From a bacterium (GTDB lineage: Bacteria; Desulfobacterota; DSWW01): DNA of 64,000 bases. Shown here in pieces: positions 23,637 to 31,845 of the stretch (within the stretch, counting starts at the first letter, position 1; each line of letters begins with the position of its first letter). The DNA is taken from positions 16,615-80,614 of the forward strand of contig JANQFG010000228.1 in assembly GCA_028277985.1 (NCBI GenBank), read 5' to 3'. Position numbers and translations under genes: made by a program. The notes beneath the pieces are model-generated. The model saw only the letters and a list, made by a program, of their open reading frames with translations, was not told the origin of the DNA and did no database searches.

Positions 23637-24032
23637 TCAAGCCGGGCTTGTCGCCTGCCCCTTTTTCGAGGGCCGTTCGTTCCTGGAGCGTGTACTCCTG
23701 CGAACTGCCGGCTTGCGTCGTTTGTCCACGATCTCGTGAAAGCCGTCCCTGTGGTAGTATTCCTTGAAGATCTCGAGGATGCTGCCAATCGGCGGCTCGA
23801 CCTCTCGTGAGAGTTGAAACCCGTCTCTCGCGAGCCTGTCCAGGAAGCCCTCCCAGTCCGGATGTTCCCACCACCCCTGCTGCTGTTCGACAAACTCCGA
23901 GGCGATCTCGAGCAGTTTTCGATTGATCGGCACCTGCTCGAAGATCTCATCCGGCGTTTCCGTCAGGAAGGCTTTGAGTTCGTCGATCGTCAGCCATCGC
24001 CCGAACTTCGGTTTGAGGTTCTTGAGTTCCAT
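23637..24032 (-). CDS. Conserved-looking small protein, unknown function
   Basis: 131 residues starting MELKNLKPKFGRWLTIDEL, with GGAGG nine bases upstream. The body is helical and acidic (DELKAFLTETPDEIFEQVPINRKLLEIASEFVEQQ), then WWEHPDWEGFLDRLARDGF and YYHRDGFHEIVDKRR. The last 20 residues are very basic (RRKPAVRRSTRSRNERPSKK), which hints at nucleic-acid or membrane binding. I do not recognise a family. It converges with the radical SAM gene five bases away and follows aconitase on the same strand after a 220-bp gap holding a REP-like repeat. Confidence 0.6.
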   Translation of the reverse strand: MELKNLKPKFGRWLTIDELKAFLTETPDEIFEQVPINRKLLEIASEFVEQQQGWWEHPDWEGFLDRLARDGFQLSREVEPPIGSILEIFKEYYHRDGFHEIVDKRRKPAVRRSTRSRNERPSKKGQATSPA

Positions 24033-24115
24033 GGTCTGGGTCCTCCCGGAAAGGGGGCTCTCGTGCATTTCCCGGTTGGATGCATCTTCAAGAGGAGGTG
24101 TTTCCCGCCCCCACA

Positions 24116-24162
24116 TTGCACGAAGTTCTACAGCGAAGGACGAAGTTTCTTGCAATATACGG
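24116..24162. repeat. REP-like palindromic element, copy 2
   Basis: TTGCACGAAGTTCTACAGCG at 24116-24135 and the partly inverted TTTCTTGCAATAT around 24146-24158 match the arms, interior and flank of the element at 11705-11758, with a few changes. Both copies lie between leftward genes. Confidence 0.5.
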
Positions 24163-24254
24163 GCTCGCGGGGATGGTTCGCGTTCGCACCGGATCGGACT
24201 CAAGGAATAGCAGGAATGCGGCTCGGGTTCAAGAAGAAAAAAGTAGGGTGTCGA

Positions 24255-26951
24255 TCAGTCGGGTTCCTCTTCCGTCAGATTTCTCAGAACGGTTTGCAGG
24301 ATGCCTCCATTCCGGTAGTACTCGACCTCTACAGGAGAATCCAGCCTTGCCTTTACGGAAAAGGAGATCTTCTTGCCCCGGTTCGGCTGGGCAACGACTT
24401 CGAGCTCTTTGCCCGCCTGGAGGTTCTCGCCCAACCCGGATATGGAGAACCGTTCCTTGCCGCTCAGGCCGAGGGATTCGGCATTCTGCCCCGGCAGGTA
24501 CTGCAGCGGGAGAACCCCCATGCCCACGAGGTTGCTTCGGTGGATACGCTCGAAGCTTTCCGCCAGCACCGCTTTCACCCCGAGCAGGTGGGTTCCTTTG
24601 GCAGCCCAGTCCCGAGAGCTGCCGGTCCCGTACTCCTTGCCCGCCAGGACGATGAGCGGAACGCCCTCATCCTGGTATCGGGAGCTTGCGTCAAAGATCG
24701 ACATGACTTCTTTGCCGGGCAGATGCACGGTCCAGGATCCTTCCCGGCCCGGCACGAGGAGGTTTTTCAATCGGATATTGGCAAACGTGCCTCGAACCAT
24801 GACGTTGTGGTTTCCTCGCCGGCTGCCGTAGGAATTGAACTCCATGGGCTGAATCCCCTGCTCGATCAAGTACCGGCCGGCCGGGCTGTCCTCCGGTATC
24901 GATCCTGCCGGGGAAATGTGATCCGTTGTAACCGAGTCCCCGACCATGACGAGCACCCTCGCTTCCCGGATGTCCTTTGGCGGAGACGACACGGCGGCCA
25001 TCCCGGTGAAGAAGGGGGGTTCCTGGATATAGGTGGAATCGTCTTCCCACGCATAGCTGCCGCCCTGCGGGACCTCGAGGGCCTGCCAGTTCTCGTCTCC
25101 TTCGTCGATCGTCGCGTACCGATCGGTGAACATCTTCGATGTGATGGACCGTTTTATGGCGTCCTGGATTTCCTTCGGCTCGGGCCACAACTCTTTCAGA
25201 TAGACCGGCTCGCCTTCCAGATCGAGTGCGATGGGCTCCTTTGTGATGTCCAGGTCCACCCGGCCGGCCAGGGCATAGGCGACCACGAGGATCGGGCTGG
25301 CCAGGTAGTTCGCCTTGACCTGGCCATGGATCCGTGCCTCGAAGTTCCGGTTGCCGCTTAGCACGGCCGCCACTACCAGATCCTGATCTTCCACGACCGT
25401 CCGGACCTCATCCGGCAGGGGTCCGCTGTTCCCAATACAGGTCGTGCAGCCAAATCCGACGATGTGGAACCCGAGTGCCTCCAGCGGCTCGATCAGGCCG
25501 GCCCGCTTCAGATAGTCCTCCACGACCTGGGATCCCGGGGCCAGACTGGTCTTCACATACTCGGGTACCCCGAGTCCGCGGGCCACCGCCTTCTGGGCCA
25601 GAATGCCTGCCCCGATCATGACCGACGGGTTGGAGGTGTTGGTGCAACTCGTGATTGCCGATATCACGACCGCGCCATCCTTGAGGGTCTTCTCTTTCTT
25701 GTCCCCCTTCTTGGCCGGAGCGGGCTTCTTTCCGTAGAGCTTCTCCAGGTCGTCCCGGAACCTCTTCCGGACCCTTCCGAGGGAGATCCGGTCTTGTGGT
25801 CTTCGCGGCCCCGCCATGCTCGGCTCCACCTTGTCCATGTCCAGTTCCACTACATCCGTGTACACGGGGTCGGGAGCCTCGGGATCGTGAAAGATCCCCT
25901 GTTCCTTGCAGTAGAGCTCCACGAGCTCGACGTGTTCCTTCTTGCGTCCGGTCATCCTCATGTAGGCGAGCGTCTCCCCGTCGATCGGGAAATATCCGGC
26001 CGTGGCGCCATATTCGGGCGACATGTTGGAGACGGTTGCGCGGTCGGGAAGGGTGAGGTTGGAAATCCCGGGACCGAAGAACTCCACGAACTTGCCCACC
26101 ACTCCCTTCTTGCGAAGAATCTCGGTCACGGTCAGGACGAGGTCCGTAGCGGTCGCCCCTTCGGGCAAGGACCCGGTCAGCTTCATCCCCACCACCTCCG
26201 GCACGAGCATGTAGTAGGGCTGGCCCAGCATGACCGCCTCCGCCTCGATGCCGCCGACGCCCCACCCGAGCACGCCGAGCCCGTTGATCATCGTCGTGTG
26301 GGAGTCCGTTCCGACGAGGGTGTCCGGGTAAGCGACCCACGCGTCCCCCCGCTTCCGGATGTGCACGACCGAAGCAAGTAGTTCCAGGTTGACCTGGTGG
26401 CAGATTCCCTGGGCAGGGGGAACGACCCGGAAACCTTCAAATGCATCCTGAGCCCATTTCAGCAGGGTGTAGCGCTCACGGTTCCGGTCGTATTCGATGG
26501 CCACATTGAGTGAGAAGGCGGCCGCGCAACCGAAGGAGTCGACCTGAACGGAGTGATCGATGACGAGATCCGCAGGCACCACCGGGTTGATGAGATCCGG
26601 GTTCGCGCCCATCCGTTCGGCGGCCGAGCGCATGGCGGCGAGATCGACCACCGCGGGAACCCCGGTAAAATCCTGGAGCAGGACGCGAGTCGGCATGAAG
26701 GCGATCTCCTGCGGCTCCTGGCCGGGCTGCCACCGTGCAAGGCGCAGTACGTCCTCCTCGGTAGACCTTTTGGTCTCCAGGTTCCTCAGAAGGTTTTCGA
26801 GCAGGATACGGATCGTGAAGGGGAGCGACTCGATCCGGATCGAGCCCTTTTCCTCGAGTGCGTAGAGCGAGTAGAAGGACAGCTTCTGCCCGCTCGGCAC
26901 GTCATGCTCTCGCTTGGCTTCCTTCATCTTCTTTCTTCCTCTGGACGTCAT
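24255..26951 (-). CDS. acnA: Aconitate hydratase A
   Basis: 898 residues, full length for AcnA/IRP-type aconitases. Cluster ligands are in SAITSCTNTSNPSVM and FGCTTCIGNSGPL. Substrate and domain-4 motifs include VGTDSHTTMINGLGVLGWGVGGIEAEA, GDSVTTDHISPAGSI, NSYGSRRGNHNVMVRGTFANIR and KEYGTGSSRDWAAKG. It interconverts citrate and isocitrate. A run KKPAPAKKGDKKEKTLKDG near residue 400 is a basic insert absent from many relatives. Two starts are possible, MTSRGRKK at 26951 (GGGGAG upstream) and MKEAKREH at 26927 (GAGGA upstream). No other TCA gene is adjacent. Confidence 0.92.
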   Translation of the reverse strand: MTSRGRKKMKEAKREHDVPSGQKLSFYSLYALEEKGSIRIESLPFTIRILLENLLRNLETKRSTEEDVLRLARWQPGQEPQEIAFMPTRVLLQDFTGVPAVVDLAAMRSAAERMGANPDLINPVVPADLVIDHSVQVDSFGCAAAFSLNVAIEYDRNRERYTLLKWAQDAFEGFRVVPPAQGICHQVNLELLASVVHIRKRGDAWVAYPDTLVGTDSHTTMINGLGVLGWGVGGIEAEAVMLGQPYYMLVPEVVGMKLTGSLPEGATATDLVLTVTEILRKKGVVGKFVEFFGPGISNLTLPDRATVSNMSPEYGATAGYFPIDGETLAYMRMTGRKKEHVELVELYCKEQGIFHDPEAPDPVYTDVVELDMDKVEPSMAGPRRPQDRISLGRVRKRFRDDLEKLYGKKPAPAKKGDKKEKTLKDGAVVISAITSCTNTSNPSVMIGAGILAQKAVARGLGVPEYVKTSLAPGSQVVEDYLKRAGLIEPLEALGFHIVGFGCTTCIGNSGPLPDEVRTVVEDQDLVVAAVLSGNRNFEARIHGQVKANYLASPILVVAYALAGRVDLDITKEPIALDLEGEPVYLKELWPEPKEIQDAIKRSITSKMFTDRYATIDEGDENWQALEVPQGGSYAWEDDSTYIQEPPFFTGMAAVSSPPKDIREARVLVMVGDSVTTDHISPAGSIPEDSPAGRYLIEQGIQPMEFNSYGSRRGNHNVMVRGTFANIRLKNLLVPGREGSWTVHLPGKEVMSIFDASSRYQDEGVPLIVLAGKEYGTGSSRDWAAKGTHLLGVKAVLAESFERIHRSNLVGMGVLPLQYLPGQNAESLGLSGKERFSISGLGENLQAGKELEVVAQPNRGKKISFSVKARLDSPVEVEYYRNGGILQTVLRNLTEEEPD

Positions 26952-27068
26952 GTGCAACAAACTCCCCAAGGTAGGTTAGATGCAAAATGTGTGGGATTCG
27001 TTCGTGATCCGCAGTTAACGGTCAGAGGCGATTGACGTGAAACCGGATCGTCATCAACCGCCCGCATC

Positions 27069-27494
27069 CTAGATCTGATGGAGTTCTTCCTCGTAGACCT
27101 GGAACCCGGCATCCCGGGCAACACCTCGGGCTGCCTCGAGGTCCTCGACCTCCAGAATCAGAATCGCCTTCTCCCCCGGCTTCTCTACGAAGCCGCATGC
27201 GTCCTTCACGTTCAAGCCCTTCTCGGCAAAGGCCTTAAGCACAGCGTGCAGCCCGCCGGCCCGGTCCTCCATGACCAGGGCCAGCACCTCTTGGATGTTG
27301 ACCGACAAACCGCGTTTCTTCAGTGCCTCGTACGCCTGGTCCGGCCGGTCCATGATCAGTTTGACCAGACCGAAGTTGCCGGCGCTGGCGATCGTCACGG
27401 ATCGTATGTTGATCTCTTCCTGAGCGATGGCTTCTGTTACGTGCGCCAGGTGGCCGGGCCGGTTCTCGAGGAATACGACGACTTGCTTTGCCAC
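27069..27494 (-). CDS. Tandem ACT-domain protein linked to phenylacetate-CoA ligase
   Basis: 141 residues with a GTG start. It is two ACT domains: VVVFLENRPGHLAHVTEAIAQEEINIRS (residues 4-70) and LALVMEDRAGGLHAVLKAFAEKGLNVKDA (71-141). Each has the Gly at the end of the first strand that forms the ligand pocket. Such proteins bind amino acids or aromatic acids and often sit next to phenylacetate-CoA ligases. Its AAGGAG ribosome site is made of the last codons of the ligase gene (PKE-stop), so the two are translationally linked. A role as an effector-sensing partner of the ligase is inference. Confidence 0.85.
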   Translation of the reverse strand: MAKQVVVFLENRPGHLAHVTEAIAQEEINIRSVTIASAGNFGLVKLIMDRPDQAYEALKKRGLSVNIQEVLALVMEDRAGGLHAVLKAFAEKGLNVKDACGFVEKPGEKAILILEVEDLEAARGVARDAGFQVYEEELHQI

Positions 27495-27502
27495 GGTTCC
27501 GG

Positions 27503-28804
27503 TTACTCCTTTGGACGGTTGTCTACAACCCGAACGGCCTTGCCTTCACCTGCGGGGATCAGGCCGGGCTCCACCAGCTCAACCTTGGGTGTGAACAGGA
27601 TCTCTTCACGAAGACTCCGGATGATCTTTCCTCGCAATGCCTCCAGCCCTTCGAGGCCTTGGGCGAGCAGCGACGAGGTCACCTCGATCCGGACGGTCAT
27701 CTCGTCGACCGGTCCCTGCCGGTCGAGCACGATGAGATAGTTGTTGCCCACCTCCTCGAAGCCCATCAGGACCTGCTCCACCTGGATCGGATAGACGTTC
27801 ACTCCCTTGACGATCAACATGTCGTCGGAGCGGCCCTTGATCCTCGAGAGCCGCCGGTGGGCCCTGCCGCAGGAGCAGGTGCCGGGCATGACCATGGCCA
27901 GATCGCGGGTCCGATACCGGATCAGCGGCATCGCTTCGCGCCGCAGTGTGGTGAGCACGATCTCACCGATCTCGCCGTCGGGCAGGGGCTCGAGGGTTTC
28001 CGGGTTCACGATCTCCAGGATGTAGCTGTCTTCCCAGAGATGGATCCCGCTCTTGTGGGGGCATTCGAAGGCGACACCCGGGCCGTTCATCTCGGAGAGG
28101 CCGTAAGAGTTCACGGCGAAGACGCCATACGCCTCTTCGATCCGCCCGCGCACCTCTTCCGAGTGGGGTTCCGCGCCAACGACCAGGATCCTGAGGCCGG
28201 TGTCCTTTGTCGGATCGATGCCCATCTCGTCGAAGGTCTCGAGCAGCTTGAGCGAATAGCTGGGGATGATATGGGCTACGGTCGTCCCGAACTGCTGCAT
28301 GAAAGTGATTTGACGTTTGCTGTTCCCTATGCCCATGGGGATGACCATGACACCGAGCTTCTCGGCCCCGTAGTGGAGACCGAGCCCTCCGGTGAACAGC
28401 CCGTAGCTCATCATGTTCTGGAAGACGTCCGACGCCCTCACCCCGGCCATGTACAGGCACCTCGAGACGAGATCGGTCCATCGCTCGACGTCCTTCAGGG
28501 TGTGATAGACCACCGTTGCAGTGCCCGTGGTGCCCGAGGACGCGTGCATCCGGACCACTTCGCTCCTGTCCACGGCCAGGAACCCATCCGGGAAACCGGA
28601 TCGAAGATCCTGCTTGGTGGTGAAGGGCAGGCGCCTCAGGTCGTCGAGGCTCCCCAGTTGCTCGTGGGTGATTCCATTGTCGGCAAAGGCCTTCCTGTAA
28701 TGAGGGGCGTTTGCGGCCACCTCGACCGTCTTCTTCAGTCTGGCCAACTGCAGGGCCTCGAGATCTTCTCTTGGTAAAAGCTCGATTTCTTTGTCCCAGA
28801 ACAC
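27503..28804 (-). CDS. paaK: Phenylacetate-CoA ligase family (adenylate-forming)
   Basis: 433 residues, typical PaaK length, with a GTG start and GGAGG ten bases upstream. The ATP loop is MHASSGTTGTATVV, followed by YGLSEMNGPGVAFEC and PLIRYRTRDLAMV. The zinc-like CSCGRAHRRLSRIKGRSDDML leads to the C-terminal domain with KGVNVYPIQVEQVL. PaaK forms phenylacetyl-CoA from the acid, ATP and CoA. Homologues in anaerobes also take indoleacetate or hydroxyphenylacetate and run in oxidation of aromatic amino-acid products. The tandem ACT gene follows. Substrate cannot be decided from sequence. Confidence 0.87.
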   Translation of the reverse strand: MFWDKEIELLPREDLEALQLARLKKTVEVAANAPHYRKAFADNGITHEQLGSLDDLRRLPFTTKQDLRSGFPDGFLAVDRSEVVRMHASSGTTGTATVVYHTLKDVERWTDLVSRCLYMAGVRASDVFQNMMSYGLFTGGLGLHYGAEKLGVMVIPMGIGNSKRQITFMQQFGTTVAHIIPSYSLKLLETFDEMGIDPTKDTGLRILVVGAEPHSEEVRGRIEEAYGVFAVNSYGLSEMNGPGVAFECPHKSGIHLWEDSYILEIVNPETLEPLPDGEIGEIVLTTLRREAMPLIRYRTRDLAMVMPGTCSCGRAHRRLSRIKGRSDDMLIVKGVNVYPIQVEQVLMGFEEVGNNYLIVLDRQGPVDEMTVRIEVTSSLLAQGLEGLEALRGKIIRSLREEILFTPKVELVEPGLIPAGEGKAVRVVDNRPKE

Positions 28805-29159
28805 CTTTTCGTTGCCTCCCCCAGTGTTGTGCGCCCCGATATCTCACCACCATTCCGGGGGAAAAGCAATGGCAGCCCTTTGGCCCGGGGCGTCATTCCG
28901 TGTTACACCTGCGGTCCTATTCTCCGGGTTGAGCATCGTTCTTTGACTTTCATGCCGACAGTGGATAAGATACTCTCGCCGCAGAAAATAATAACATGAT
29001 TATACAATTTGAATAGGACCACGTTGTCGAAAACAGGGGGCCGACTTGATCACAAGAACGGTTCTGTTTCTTCTCGGGTTTCTACGGGTCGCGTCTCCAG
29101 GCGTTTATGTAGAGAGAAGCTTTCAGACAACCCCGGAAAGAAGTGCCAGGGAGGTGAAC
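28805..29159. other. Divergent promoter region, 355 bp
   Basis: It separates the leftward ligase operon from the rightward secreted-protein gene. Positions 28960-29020 are AT-rich (ATAATAACATGATTATACAA) and the likeliest place for the rightward promoter. No gene is supported; short frames lack ribosome sites until GGGAGG before 29160. Confidence 0.5.
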
Positions 29160-29603
29160 ATGAATTCGCTGAAACTGGGAATCATCGCGTTGACGCTTGC
29201 ATTTGCAGCCACGACCGGCTTTGCCGACCAGGAAACCTCGACGGAACAAGGGCTTGGCGAAAAGTTGCTGCGCCAAGTATGGGCAGACATGAAGAAGCCG
29301 GATATGGAGAGAATCGAGAAGACCATCGGCCAGGGGTTTCAATCCGTGCACTCCTTTGGCGCAAGAGACCGCGATCAGGAGATCGAGCTGATCAAGGGCC
29401 TGAAGCTCGGGGACTATACCCTGAGCGACATCGTGGCGACCCGGAACGGGCCGGTCATTGTCACCACCTACTTTGTTTCCGTTGAGGAGACCATTGAAGG
29501 AAAACGGACCGCAAAGAAGCCGGCGCCTCGGCTCAGCGTCTTCCTGAAGACCGAAAGCGGCTGGAAGTGGATTGCCCACGCCAACCTCAAGCCCTTGAAG
29601 TGA
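29160..29603 (+). CDS. Secreted NTF2/SnoaL-like protein
   Basis: 147 residues. The signal peptide MNSLKLGIIALTLAFAATTGFA is clear, and GGGAGGTG precedes the ATG, fixing the start. The mature domain has the helix-then-sheet order of NTF2-like (DUF4440/SnoaL) folds: GLGEKLLRQVWADMKKPDMERIEKTIGQGFQSVHS, then IELIKGLKLGDYTLSDIVATRNGPVIVTTYFV and a final SVFLKTESGWKWIAHANLKPL. The family spans enzymes and ligand binders, so no function is assigned. It is first in a rightward run of small genes but is 118 bp from the next. Confidence 0.72.
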   Translation: MNSLKLGIIALTLAFAATTGFADQETSTEQGLGEKLLRQVWADMKKPDMERIEKTIGQGFQSVHSFGARDRDQEIELIKGLKLGDYTLSDIVATRNGPVIVTTYFVSVEETIEGKRTAKKPAPRLSVFLKTESGWKWIAHANLKPLK

Positions 29604-29721
29604 CAAACTCAAAGAGTTGCTCTGTTGGATGGATTCTGGCTTCATGTGCGGCATCTCGTCGGGGCGTTCATGTGTGATCTGAATGAAGAAACGGTATCAA
29701 AGACCATGAGGTAGACTCCGA

Positions 29722-30180
29722 ATGATCCGGTATGAGAACAGAATCACGGTCAGCAGGCCCATCGAGCGTGCGTACGACTACATGACACCCCCCGGGAACT
29801 GGGCAGAGCACCTTCCCTGCACGATCCATGTTGAGCCGGCTCATAGGGAGGTGCCTGCGGTGGGTGAGAAGGTGAGAGAAACCCTGAACGTATTCGGCAT
29901 CAGGATGGAAATCGACTGGGTCATCGTACGGGATGACCGCCCAACCCATTTTGCAATAGAAGGGACAGCAGAAGCGTTTGGCGGAAGCAGGAGTCGCCTG
30001 ACTTATGATTTCTCAGAGAAGGATGAGAAGACCCTGGTCGAAAGAAGGATTACTTGTGAGCAGAAGAGCCTCGTCATGAGGCTCTTGGAGCCGATCAGCA
30101 AGTTCTATTTCATATATGAAGGCAAAGAGGCCCTCAAGAGGGCGAGAGAGATCCTGGAGGAGGGAGAGGGATGTGACTGA
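29722..30180 (+). CDS. SRPBCC/polyketide cyclase-like ligand-binding protein
   Basis: 152 residues of START-like fold: MIRYENRITVSRPIERAYDYMTPPGNWAEHLP at the start, then alternating strands (DWVIVRDDRPTHFAIEGTAEA, SRLTYDFSEKDEKTLVERRITCEQ) and the long C-terminal helix YEGKEALKRAREILEE. SRPBCC proteins bind hydrophobic ligands in a deep cavity. GAGGTA stands eight bases before the ATG. Its stop overlaps the GTG start of the DUF3795 gene by eight bases, so the two are coupled. Confidence 0.78.
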   Translation: MIRYENRITVSRPIERAYDYMTPPGNWAEHLPCTIHVEPAHREVPAVGEKVRETLNVFGIRMEIDWVIVRDDRPTHFAIEGTAEAFGGSRSRLTYDFSEKDEKTLVERRITCEQKSLVMRLLEPISKFYFIYEGKEALKRAREILEEGEGCD

Positions 30181-30640
30181 TCTCAAGCGCGTGACGTACT
30201 GTGGGCTTTACTGCGGCTTGTGCTCCACGTGCAATCGAGTGCCCGCACAGGCAGGAGCCTTGCGTGACACTCTACGCAAGGACTCGATGGAGACCTGGGG
30301 GCCGAACCTGCCGGATTTCAATGAATTCTGGCGTTTTCTCAATGATCTGGCTGCCTCCGAGGAAAGGTGCAGCTGTCGAGAGAATACTTGCGGGCCCCCT
30401 TTCTGTGCAATCCGAAAGTGTGCCCTGGAGAAGGGCGAAGAGGTCTGTGCGTTCTGCGATGAATACCCGTGCGAAAGGATTATGGGAATCGCCAAGGGCT
30501 ACGTAACCATGCTTGCGGACGGCGAACGCATGAGGGCAATCGGCCTTGGGAGGTGGATCGAGGAACAGGAGGAGCGAAGGGCCACCGGTTTCGCTTATGC
30601 CGACATCCGGTGTCACCCTTATGAGATTCCGGACAGATAA
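30173..30640 (+). CDS. DUF3795-like cysteine-rich protein
   Basis: 155 residues from a GTG with a strong GGAGGAGGG site upstream. Cys-rich motifs dominate: TYCGLYCGLCSTC near the start, then ERCSCRENTCGPPFCAIRKCALEKGEEVCAFCDEYPCERI. The CGxYCGxC opening is the mark of DUF3795, thought to bind metal or Fe-S clusters; the function is unknown. Start codon and ribosome site lie within the end of the SRPBCC gene. Such genes are common in anaerobes. Confidence 0.78.
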   Translation: MTDLKRVTYCGLYCGLCSTCNRVPAQAGALRDTLRKDSMETWGPNLPDFNEFWRFLNDLAASEERCSCRENTCGPPFCAIRKCALEKGEEVCAFCDEYPCERIMGIAKGYVTMLADGERMRAIGLGRWIEEQEERRATGFAYADIRCHPYEIPDR

Positions 30641-30728
30641 TGCCTGTAGGGCCTGCGCGATGAAGATCTAGAAGTACCTGAAGCCGGGGCAGGAGAGGAA
30701 CCATGGATACGCCTGAGGAGGCATTGGC

Positions 30729-31163
30729 GTGACAATCGAATTCAACAAGAGCATTGCCGAACGTTGGCTCATGGAGCTGTGGAGCGAGGGGAAACTCGAT
30801 GCGGCAGACCATCTGTTGGCAGCCGATTATGTTCGCCATGATCCGGAACTCCCCCTCAAAGGTCCGGACGCATACAAACGGTTTGTCGGGGTCTTCCGCG
30901 AAGCTTTTGAAGATCTGGAGTTCACGAACGAGCACATGGTTGCCGAGGGCGAAAAGGTGTTCATCCGCTGGCAGGCATACGCCACACTCAAGGGCGGCAA
31001 GACATCCGAGATTGCCGGGACGGACTTGCTTCGGATCGTGGACGGCAAGATCGTTGAGAGCTGGCCCCTGTTCGACGGTTTGGGTCTGATGCGCCGGATG
31101 GGAATCTTCAGGTTCCTGCTTCTCGCAAGAAAGATCCGCCAGAGCCAGGCAGGAGCGCGCTGA
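30729..31163 (+). CDS. SnoaL-like/ester cyclase family protein
   Basis: 144 residues with a GTG start and GAGGAGG upstream. The order is that of a SnoaL-type cone fold: NKSIAERWLMELWSEGKLDAADHLLAADYVRHDP, KGPDAYKRFVGVFREAFEDLEFTNEHMVAEGEKVFIRWQAYATLKG, then GTDLLRIVDGKIVESWPLFDGLGLMRRMG. Family members isomerise or hydrate small cyclic substrates, or have unknown roles. A basic, helical tail follows. It may belong with the genes on either side (88 bp before it, 228 bp after it). Confidence 0.75.
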   Translation: MTIEFNKSIAERWLMELWSEGKLDAADHLLAADYVRHDPELPLKGPDAYKRFVGVFREAFEDLEFTNEHMVAEGEKVFIRWQAYATLKGGKTSEIAGTDLLRIVDGKIVESWPLFDGLGLMRRMGIFRFLLLARKIRQSQAGAR

Positions 31164-31391
31164 CGCACAGCCTTCCGATCGTGATCAGCAGGATCTTGCA
31201 GGGAATTGAGTTCGCCACGCAGCCAAGGGAAGAGACTCTGAAAAACCAGCCATTCGTGGCGCTTCTGCCGGTCGAACCATCGCGAGACCGGCAACTGGGG
31301 AAGCGCATCCAAGAGTGCAGGGTGGTGGAGAGGATGAGGCGGGATGCACAGACGAGAGATGAGTTGCGTCAGACGGCAAAAGGAGAGGGTG

Positions 31392-31778
31392 ATGAAAGAG
31401 GACAGCTTGAAACACGGAGCGTTCGGGTGGTGCGAACTCATGACGACCGATGCGGGGGCCGCGAAGAGCTTCTACAAAACCCTGTTCGGGTGGGACACGG
31501 AAGATCTCGATATGGAAGGAACGGCGTACACGGTCGTCAAGATACACGGCGATGAGACCGGCGGGATCATGAAGATGCCCCCGGAGATGGAGGGGATGCC
31601 GCCGGCCTGGAGCATATACGTCACGGTGGATGATGTGGATGCGACCGCGGGCAAGGTCGAGGAGCTGGGAGGGAAAATCCTTCGTCCTCCGGAAGACATA
31701 CCGAATGTAGGACGATTCTGCGTCCTCCAGGATCCGCAGGGTGCCGTGATCTGCGCTATCACCTATGTGCAGAGATAG
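31392..31778 (+). CDS. VOC (glyoxalase/bleomycin resistance) family protein
   Basis: 128 residues, two beta-alpha-beta3 modules: HGAFGWCELMTTDAGAAKSFYKTLFGW at the start and AWSIYVTVDDVDATAGKVEELGGKILRPPEDIPNVGRFCVLQDPQGAVICAI at the end. The spacing matches the CFP-30-like, short VOC proteins rather than lactoylglutathione lyase. Metal ligands are not obvious. AGGAGAGGG precedes the ATG. Function is unassigned. Confidence 0.8.
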   Translation: MKEDSLKHGAFGWCELMTTDAGAAKSFYKTLFGWDTEDLDMEGTAYTVVKIHGDETGGIMKMPPEMEGMPPAWSIYVTVDDVDATAGKVEELGGKILRPPEDIPNVGRFCVLQDPQGAVICAITYVQR

Positions 31779-31791
31779 GGCCTGACCCCAT
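31779..31791. repeat. Partial copy of the 62749-62837 palindrome end
   Basis: GGCCTGACCCCAT is identical to the last 13 bases of the right arm at 62825-62837. It follows the VOC stop codon directly. The rest of the element is missing here. Confidence 0.35.
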
Positions 31792-31845
31792 GTTTCTCAC
31801 TCGGTCCGGCGGGTCCCTTGGGTGGGACCTTGGTACAAACCCAGT

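Noticed and set aside
23814..26381. Long rightward open frames across aconitase
   Set aside because: They lie antisense to a full-length, highly conserved aconitase and resemble no family; high G+C leaves such frames open.
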